DNA from: Telmatactis stephensoni
Lineage: Eukaryota; Cnidaria; Anthozoa; Actiniaria; Isophelliidae
Assembly: GCA_029948255.1 (NCBI GenBank)
Contig: JALIZF010001020.1
Coordinates: 60,170 to 124,169 of the forward strand
Direction of reading: 5' to 3'
Length of the DNA: 64,000 bases
Part shown: one piece after another, positions 57,101-64,000 of the stretch
Position numbering within the stretch: the stretch's first letter is position 1
How the letters are laid out: the number at the start of each line of letters is the position of its first letter
The notes under the pieces: generated by a model
Told to the model about the DNA's origin: nothing
What the model saw: the letters and a program-made list of their open reading frames with translations, nothing else
Database searches by the model: none
Program-made: the position numbers and the translations under genes

Positions 57101-60100
57101 GTAAGAGAAAGTCAGCTTGTCCAGGAAACGGAGCGTTTTCGTGGCCTTCAATTAAAATCACGTTTTTAGAAATATTGAAAATAATGATTAGATACGTAAA
57201 TCCTGGACACACGATGTAACTTTTCATTGCAATTAATGATGCTCTCTGTGTCCACCCCCCCCCCCCCCTCCTCCACCTCCATACCCCACCCCCCTCCCCC
57301 ACCTCCATATGAGGATGAGAATATTAATTTACAATTAGTGACGCAAAAGTTTGCATATAATGAGCCTGTGGTACTGAGAAAGTGCGCACTTCGCTAGTCT
57401 CTCTCGCAGCCGTTTTTGTGTCGTCACGCAACGCTTCCCTCTCCACAAAACGTTTCTGGGAAGGGAAGCGTTGCGTGACGACACAAAAAACGGCTTGCGA
57501 GGGAGACTTTTCTAGAGAACTCACAAAAAGTATGCATGTCATAGAACGGATTTTGTATGGGGAAAACTAATACGCGCGGTAATACGGTACGGTTTATATG
57601 GCTATACGGTGTAACCACCCACCCAAACAGAGGTTGAAATTACGTACGTTTACAATACAATACAGCAAAAATCGTAGCGAAGTCTATTCCAGTGCCAGAT
57701 ACCTTACCGTTAGTTCTGGTCCTGCTGCATAGTTCAGCTCAGGGCTCTTAAACTCCTGTCTGTTGAAGATAACGTATGGAGGAAGCATATGGATGATCTT
57801 GACCTGTTCTGCGTGCTGTTCAGAGAACTGATTGTCGTGCGATATTGTAATATTAAATTGTACGTTGTCACTGAAAAAGAATTTGTGTAGAATATATTAC
57901 AGCCATTCATAGTTATTTTGTTGACTACAAACATTGACATGCAGAAGAAAAGTCAATGACATGGGCGTAAGCAGGGGAGACACGCGCACGTTACGTAATG
58001 TAATGTGCTGCACCTTTTTGGGGATCTGCATGCTCTGGGATCGTCCAGTGTGTACGCTTGCTGAAAGTTTTTTAATTCACCAGTGCTGAACATTTTTGAG
58101 TTTTACGATTAAGGTTTTTGAATTTTACACGGCATTCACTATCAGAGCGAACTGAAGTCCTTCATAATTGAAGGAAACATGTCATATTTAGCTACAGAGG
58201 CTATCTATAAGGGTGCGCGGGAAATCCCTGAGTCGATTATTTAAACGGTGTTTAAGCCCTGCCCGACGTCTATCTATTGTTTGAAACAACAGGAAAACAT
58301 TAGCAAAGACCGCGTAAACACCTTTCAAATAACTGGCCCAGCGTCCTATAATTACACTCTCCTGAAGCAAGGTTGACGACATCCTATGGCCATCGAATGA
58401 AGTACAATCGAGCCTCCCCCTAACAGCCACACTCCTACAATGGACAGATGTTGGCCGAAAAGAAATAACATGCAGGGCCCATATATTTGGCCACTTTAGA
58501 AACGAGCTGGGGACTGGGACGAGTTTTGATGCGCAAAGGCACTTGGAATCATTAGTGGGGACAGAAGATCGTACGAGTACAGTGTTTACAGTGAAATGTC
58601 AGGAGTCCAAAGTATAATTGTTGTGATCCTGGCCGTATAGGAAAATCACATCGAAGATTGTCCCCAAGAAAGGTCGCTATAGAGAGATTGGGGAACTTAT
58701 GAAATTCGTGAGTTCACTTTTTTATTGCCTTACTTTTTCTTAAGCTTTCCATTACAACACGATTCAGCTGTACCCGGGACATAGCAGTTGGCCTCCAGTT
58801 TCAAGACGGGCTTGGGGTCAGCGGTTGAACACACATTCACAGCAACCTCGCCTATCCACATCATACGGGAACCTCCACGAATGCCTACTGCTGGCCAGTA
58901 TTTTGAGCCGTTAAGGATGTTGGGATGATCATTGAGAAGGACTTTGAATTTGATGGATATTTCATTGGCTGGAATGTTTGTAATTCCTACAATGCTTTTT
59001 ACATCCCCAAAATCTATTGTACATCGGTCATTCAGGGTGTCATTGACAGTAGACTTGCAGTTGACAGGCTTATTTACAAGGCTAGCTGAATTCACAATGT
59101 TTGAACCGACAACCGGAGTGGAGACGTCTGTGATGGCCATGACTGGAGAGGATTTATTTACTGGTACAATGATCTAGTGAAACATAAACATAATTATAAA
59201 ATATTTGACATTGTACGCGCGCGCTGATTTACTGACATGGCTCGCACAAAAACTTATTTGAAAATATTTATAAAACGATCGCTTGTATCTCTGTACTGTG
59301 ATATAAACACGATGGGAGGTGTAGAGCACTCGAAAAGCAAGAGAAACACTCGGCTACGCCTCCTGTTCCTAAGTTTGCTTTTGTCTTGCTCTACACCTTC
59401 CATCGTGTTTACAGTATCACAGTACAGAGACAAGCGCGCGCGTTTTATATTGCTTAAATAAACATAACTAATAAGGTATGTAAGTGTAACGCGCTGGCTG
59501 ATTGGCTAGCAATAATCGTGTATGTATCAGAGGACAGAGACATGGCTCGCACCAAGAGAACAAAAAATTATAAAAGCAATATGAAACGTATGTCTCTGTA
59601 CGGAAGGGATAAATACCGAGAAGCGAGGCTTTTAGCCATATACATCCCGAGGGCCGTAATCTGCAGTTATTATATGATTGAGTCTGTTTTCTTTGTTATT
59701 CATAGGACTTTATATCACTAAATTCACGATGATTATATATTCAAGGGTTTTATATAGAGCTTCTCCGGGATGTATCTGTATAAATCACTTGAATTTATAA
59801 TTCCCGGGGTTTATCTAGATACATCACTTGAATTTATAATTTCGTTCCATACTTCCTTAGATGATTTATGTGTGGACATCAAGACTTAGAAATTTTCTTA
59901 CTAAGTATACTAAGTAGCGATTTTTGGTGGAAAAAAAGTCTTTGATAAATGACAGAGATTCGAACCCGAGACTTTCTGCACTCCTATACCCGCTTTTAAC
60001 CACTATACTACTGAGCTATAACTGATGGAATCTTCTCAACAAAAAAATCTTTTGTGTGTTCTCATGAAGTTCGTTAGTGTTTCTCTGAATAGAATTGAAA

Positions 60101-63100
60101 AACAATTATTTAAGGTTTCCTTCTGGGAATTCGGTAACAATGATCTAATTAGTGATTGTCTTTTTGAATCGCTTTTGTGTGAAAACCTCCTCAATCATAT
60201 AATAATGTGATATAAACACTCTGGAAGATGTAGAGTAAAGCATTCGAAAAGCAAGAAAAACAGGCGGCTACGCCTCATATATGTTCCTAAGCTTGTTTTT
60301 CTTGTCCTCTACATTTCCCACGTGTTCCCAATCCATAGCACAGAATGATCACTAGCTAGCTCGGGTGTACTCAGCAGAGTTAGTGAGGCAAATGACAGAG
60401 AATAGCAGTGAAACAGCTCCAAGCTCCAACGGCATGCAATATAAAACGCGCGCATGCATGTCTCTGTACTGTAATATAACAAGGCAAATGGTTGTGCAAT
60501 TTGCAATATATATAGCCACAGATTATGTAATAATTGGTATATTACGCGCGTTCTGATTGGTCGAAAACCATGTGTGATTACAGTACATATACGCACACAT
60601 AGATAACGTCGTTGAATCCTACGCGCGCTCTGATTGGTTGAAAATTTTTTGAATATTATATAAAACAAATAGATTCCATTGTTCCGTGGGTCTGTTCTCT
60701 AATAGATGCACAGAAGACAAGAACAACAGCCACGCCACTCGACTTCGTTTTGGGGCGTAATTTTTGTTCTTATCACATTTTGATGTCATCTATGCATCTA
60801 TTACAGTACAGACGCACGGAAAAATGGAATCTTTTTGCTAAATAAACAACATATATGTAAGATACATCATAATCAAATTAAAGCCTTCTATAAACTAACC
60901 TCGACTTTAAGAGGAGAATTAATCTTTCTCAGTAAAATCTTGAATTCTAACTCCATGATCGAGCCAACCTTGTAACAGCTTAATTTGTTGACGATGTTCA
61001 AACTAAAAACAGGTACAGCAGCAATCGCTGGTGGCTTGGGTTTGTGAATGGTCGTCATTTTATCTTTGTTTGCCTCGTTCTTGTAGGCAAGCTTCACGAA
61101 GGCATTAAGCTCAACTAAAGGGTTCATGTTCTGTCTGACTTTCGTAGTTAGCGTCCCAGTTATCTTGTCGCCTAAGAAGTAAATAATCATTCAGAACCAA
61201 CATCCCAGATCATTTTCAGACTTACATGGGTTCATCCTTCAGAAAATAAAACTATGCTGTTTTCCTCATATGAGACTTTGAATACTTAGCCTCCTCATCC
61301 TCCCTAATTTTCTCCTCGCCCAATCTCGTATAAAAATACGTCTTTTCATCCTGTGTCACCAAACTCTTCTTCACCTAGCTTTCTTCAGTGTCATTTCCTT
61401 TGCCCTTTCCTACTTTAACCCCCACCCTCTCGCCTCTCCTTACAAAAATTGGCATGGGCATATAACTCGATGACCTTAAGAATTTAGGGTGAAAAGTTTT
61501 AAGGTAACGTGACCACGATCCTGGCTCCCATCAACGAAAAACTTTGATTTAAAATGGGGAGATGGATTTCATGTGTAGGTAGTACTTAATAGTATATTTT
61601 CACTTCTTCCCAAGAGATGTATAGGAGACTGCCTTAATACCTGAACTATCTTTTCTCAATAAGGTGATAAATGCTAATGTTTGATTAAACAAGCAGGTCA
61701 CGTGACCTGTTTTGCATAATATCTCCTAAATGAGCAATGGTGGTTCAGGTGTTAAGGCAGATTCATATACCTCTTAGAGGGAGAACTGAAAATATACCAC
61801 ATTATTTCAAGTACAGATGATAGCCATCACCCCATTTTAGTTCAAATTTTGAGGGTGTATCGAAATGAGGTTCAAGGTCACGTGAGCGGCAAATCCCCGA
61901 TTTTTTCATCCTGAAATGTTCAGGGCATGGAGTTATGCATTCATGCAAATTTTGGAGAGGACTGAGCAAAAAATGACGCCAGGAAAAAAAATAAATTGAT
62001 TTAAGCTGTAATTGGCCTTCAACCCAGGCCTTAACATACATGCGCTCCGGTTTTTCTCACCTTGATTCAAAGTAGGTATTTTTATGTCGTTCAATGCCGT
62101 TACATTGTGATTACTGCTTGCGACGACGCCATCGGCCGACAAAGCAAAAGAGGAGCTCATAAACTCTAAATAGGTTGAGTAGTACTGCAGAACAATATTT
62201 TTGGCGTTCGCTGTTGACGTGTTTAAGTGGCTGCATTCAGTGTCGAAGATAAGAACATCGTCAATGGAGAATCTGTTGATGACGGTGTTGTTTTGCGGGG
62301 TGAGCGTACAAGTCAGCGCTGGCTGGATCTGTGGAAAATTCAAACAGAAATGTTATCTTATTAACAAGCATCTCTCTTAGATCTCTGGGAGTTTGTGTTT
62401 CCTGTGGTATGTAACCGACTGCGTAGGAAGCTTTTAATTTATAATTCATTCGATCATAATTGCAATCACAGCCCTGGCCTACTGTGAATTTCTCAATACT
62501 GTCACCCTGGTGACCATATCCATCAATCACTTTGTTTACATCATTTTTGCATAGGTCAGATTTCGTATGAGTGTGAAACGGACCGCGCCGAGCCGTGACC
62601 ATGTCAGTACTAGTGCCGTGTTGACCCGTGTTGTCTATGAAAACATTCTAAACTCCTGTCGTAACTGTGCCGTGACCGTGAGGTGCCGTTTTCACACTCA
62701 CAGGCGATACTCTATATAGCTAAAACAATGCAACACATAGAACATTTGTTTGGTGTTAGGATGCCTTAAAGAATAGTTGTAAAACTGTAATCAGAGTCTG
62801 GGGGATACTGATAAAGGTGAAATAGAACCGTACCAGCTCGAACTCTCAAGGAAAACGGAAAATAATTCGAGTTGGAGGCACGAGTTGACAGAGTTGGAGT
62901 AAGGCAGTAGTAAATCACTGTGAATATCAGTATCAAATCCAGGAGAAATCGCAATTGTTTCAGTTTGTGGAGAGTTTGAATGAGTGAATTTTCACGATGT
63001 ATAGTATATCCTACCAATATCACCTCGACTGCACTCTATAGAATAAAGCTACATGTATAACATTACAACCACTCAAGTGGTTTTTAAGGGCGTGGTCGTC

Positions 63101-63747
63101 TTCGACACGCCTTAATCTGCCATGAAAGATGACAGGTTACGCACAGAAAGTTTCAGTTACCTTTTTGGTATAGAACGCCTGTTGAGTAACGTGTAGCATG
63201 TTAGATCCACTACTTAGTCCTGCTCCATTCCAGTACTTTGAGCCATTTGCCACCAGAGGATGGTCGCTGACATTTACTTTCCATTCAATCACGATTTTGT
63301 TGTCTGATTCGGCGCTCACCTTGGGAATTAGAATCGAGAATGAAAATCTTCAAAGGTAATTCGAATATTCTACTGACGATGAATGTATGGATGGAGGGAT
63401 ATAGAAGGAAATTGAGAAATGTGAAGAAGAGAGAGGAAAATAACCAAAAAGAAAATGTTCACAATTAATTAATTTACTCTAGAATGTTACCGTTAGATTC
63501 TTAAAGTCCAACGTTGCTCTATCAAAGAAAGTCTGATCGCTGGAGCTTTTATGGTACGTTGGTGTAGGATTGAGGTTTCCACCATCTCCAGTACCGAGAT
63601 TTGAGCCTGTACTTGTAACTTTGGCATCAAATACGGCCATAAATGGAAAATCATTGATAGCTGAAGTCAGCTCTACAAGTAGAGGGAAGTTTAGCTTCGG
63701 CATATCAATGGTCATGCGATAATAAAGGGTGGTGTCGACGTCAAACA
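51153..63747 (-). CDS. large modular extracellular/adhesion-type protein, 10 exons seen, both ends outside
   Basis: Exons in transcript order: 63491-63747, 63161-63319, 62061-62328, 60900-61171, 58734-59173, 57708-57870, 56956-57145, 56186-56230, 52844-52888, 51153-51398. Every junction has GT/AG and compatible phase, over about 640 residues without a stop. A repeated module is visible: PFMAVFDAKV...GSN, then a DF(K/G) segment, then (S/N)DHPxxxNGSKYW followed by a GS-M motif (exon 63161 and exon 58734). Later come VQFNITISHD and MLPPYV, CCIYNNPPG, a YTTDGGASW stretch fitting an Asp-box (x-D-x-G-x-x-W), and a tectonin-like segment (VVYAISSNKRAYMKQ). Cys and Asn-glycosylation motifs suggest secretion or a cell-surface ectodomain. 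Protein family not recognised. Confidence 0.75.
52106..52500 (+). mobile_element. tRNA-derived SINE
   Basis: The head GGGTGGCCGAGCGGTGAGAG (tRNA-Leu/Ser-like box A) and GTTCGATTCCCGG (box B) make a Pol III promoter. A body with CTCCGGGTTCTCCGG and GAAAGCGCCCTTGTAAAC-type 3' sequence follows, ending in an ATTTATTTATTTATTT tail. It sits in an intron of the large modular gene. Confidence 0.8.
54050..54216. mobile_element. foldback family A, copy 1
   Basis: Arms beginning TTTTTCCCTGGGTCTGTATT and ending ACAGACGCACGGAATAATGG enclose GTCAAAATGTGGCGAGAAC and its inverse. Most diverged of three copies. Confidence 0.8.
55240..55680. mobile_element. composite: CCAATCAGAGCGCGCGTA MITEs flanking foldback family A copy 2
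   Basis: Two MITE copies of about 110 bp (55240-55345 and 55550-55655) each have AATCAGAGCGCGCGTAA near both ends. Between them, 55357-55532 is an almost perfect palindrome (GATTCCATTTTTCCGTG ... inverse) with loop CGAGACGAAGTCGAG. The arrangement recurs at 60535-60832. Confidence 0.8.
59269..59450. mobile_element. foldback family B, copy 1
   Basis: TCTGTACTGTGATATAAACA with GGTGTAGAGCACTCG is matched by its inverse up to ACAGAGACAAGCG; loop CGGCTACGCCTCCTG. A second, looser copy lies at 60206-60342. Confidence 0.8.
59949..60024 (-). pseudogene. tRNA-like fragment
   Basis: On the minus strand, ATAGCTCAGTAGTATAGTGG (box A) and CGGGTTCGAATCTC (box B) are spaced as in a tRNA, but the acceptor stem does not pair. 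Probably a SINE head or tRNA pseudogene. Confidence 0.5.
60206..60342. mobile_element. foldback family B, copy 2
   Basis: TGTGATATAAACACTCTGG with GATGTAGAG is mirrored by CTCTACATTTCCCACGTGTT; loop GGCGGCTACGCCTC. Confidence 0.7.
60535..60832. mobile_element. composite MITE plus foldback family A, copy 3
   Basis: A reverse-oriented MITE copy (60535-60650, ATTACGCGCGTTCTGATTGG and CTACGCGCGCTCTGATTGG) is directly followed by a foldback (60671-60832) with AGATTCCATTGTTCCGTG and its inverse. Same order as at 55.2-55.7 kb. Confidence 0.75.
61495..61885. mobile_element. inverted-repeat element, about 390 bp
   Basis: Left-arm blocks AAAATGGGGAGATGG, AGTATATTTTCACTTCTTCC and AGACTGCCTTAATACCTGAA are mirrored with mismatches by GTTCAGGTGTTAAGGCAGA, GAACTGAAAATATACCAC and CATCACCCCATTTTAG. 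Outer ends carry AAGGTAACGTGACC and GGTCACGTGAGC. Intronic in the modular gene. Confidence 0.65.
62558..62702. mobile_element. MITE with AGATTTCGTATGAGTGTGAAA ends
   Basis: AGATTTCGTATGAGTGTG at the left and CGTTTTCACACTCACAGG at the right; same family as 27014-27148 and 47681-47808. Confidence 0.65.
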
Positions 63748-64000
63748 CTGAAAGTCAAATTGAAAGAATTTTAAACAATCTACAGAAATAGATGTTGTTT
63801 ATAAGAGTATTTGAGAACATAATAGAATGAAAAGGAACTATAGCTATGGGAAATTTCTGCAACAACGATCTCTCGACGATGACAACAAAGGACTTTGACT
63901 GTCTCATTTCCATGACCATAGTAACGGTGTCTCCACATTGGCCACCATTCTACAATGGCCTCTAGCAGCAGTAAGGGTTTATCTCGATCGCGCCTTGTGA

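Noticed and set aside
58730..58732. Stop TAA followed by AATAAA taken as end of the modular gene
   Set aside because: A GTAAGG donor two bases before it joins the next exon (57870) in exact phase, and the following five exons remain in phase. The short end is kept only as a possible isoform.

Overview
The window looks like nuclear DNA of an anthozoan cnidarian (stony coral or sea anemone; inference). It is AT-rich and intron-bearing. It holds animal genes (SUMF1, NXT/p15), a Polinton/Maverick-type virus-like element, CR1/L2-like and R4/Dong-like non-LTR retrotransposons, and many small foldback elements (MITEs).

Layout. 1-4.0 kb is gene-poor, with one TIR element and a pentanucleotide satellite. 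4.0-6.53 kb is a 5'-truncated CR1/L2-like retrotransposon (minus strand) joined to the broken 5' part of a Polinton DNA polymerase gene. About 6.54-19.26 kb is the Polinton. Its plus strand carries a polB pseudogene, a 42-bp minisatellite, a packaging ATPase, a small basic protein and a 262-aa structural-type protein. Its minus strand carries minor capsid, basic core-type protein, major capsid, adenain-like protease and integrase-chromodomain genes. At the right end is a cargo block: a Fic-domain protein (plus) between two small Cys-rich proteins (minus), with promoters that share a repeated cis-motif. polB is dead (several stops and frameshifts), while the morphogenesis, integrase and cargo genes are open, apart from one 5-bp-duplication frameshift in the minor capsid gene.

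21-26 kb holds a two-exon gene for a tiny secreted Sushi/CCP protein. 29.65-40.37 kb is a seven-exon SUMF1 (formylglycine-generating enzyme) gene on the minus strand. Its second intron carries an intact antisense R4/Dong-like element sitting exactly inside a (TAA)n microsatellite. 40.8-44.8 kb holds exons of an unrecognised gene. 45.36-46.56 kb is a complete four-exon NXT (p15) mRNA-export gene. From 51.15 kb past 63.75 kb, ten phase-compatible exons of one large modular extracellular protein run on the minus strand, with SINEs, tRNA-like fragments and foldback families in the introns.

The main candidate for something new is the Polinton cargo block: an autoinhibited-type Fic enzyme flanked by two apparently related Cys-rich proteins, driven by repeated CRE-like plus MEF2/TATA-like modules.
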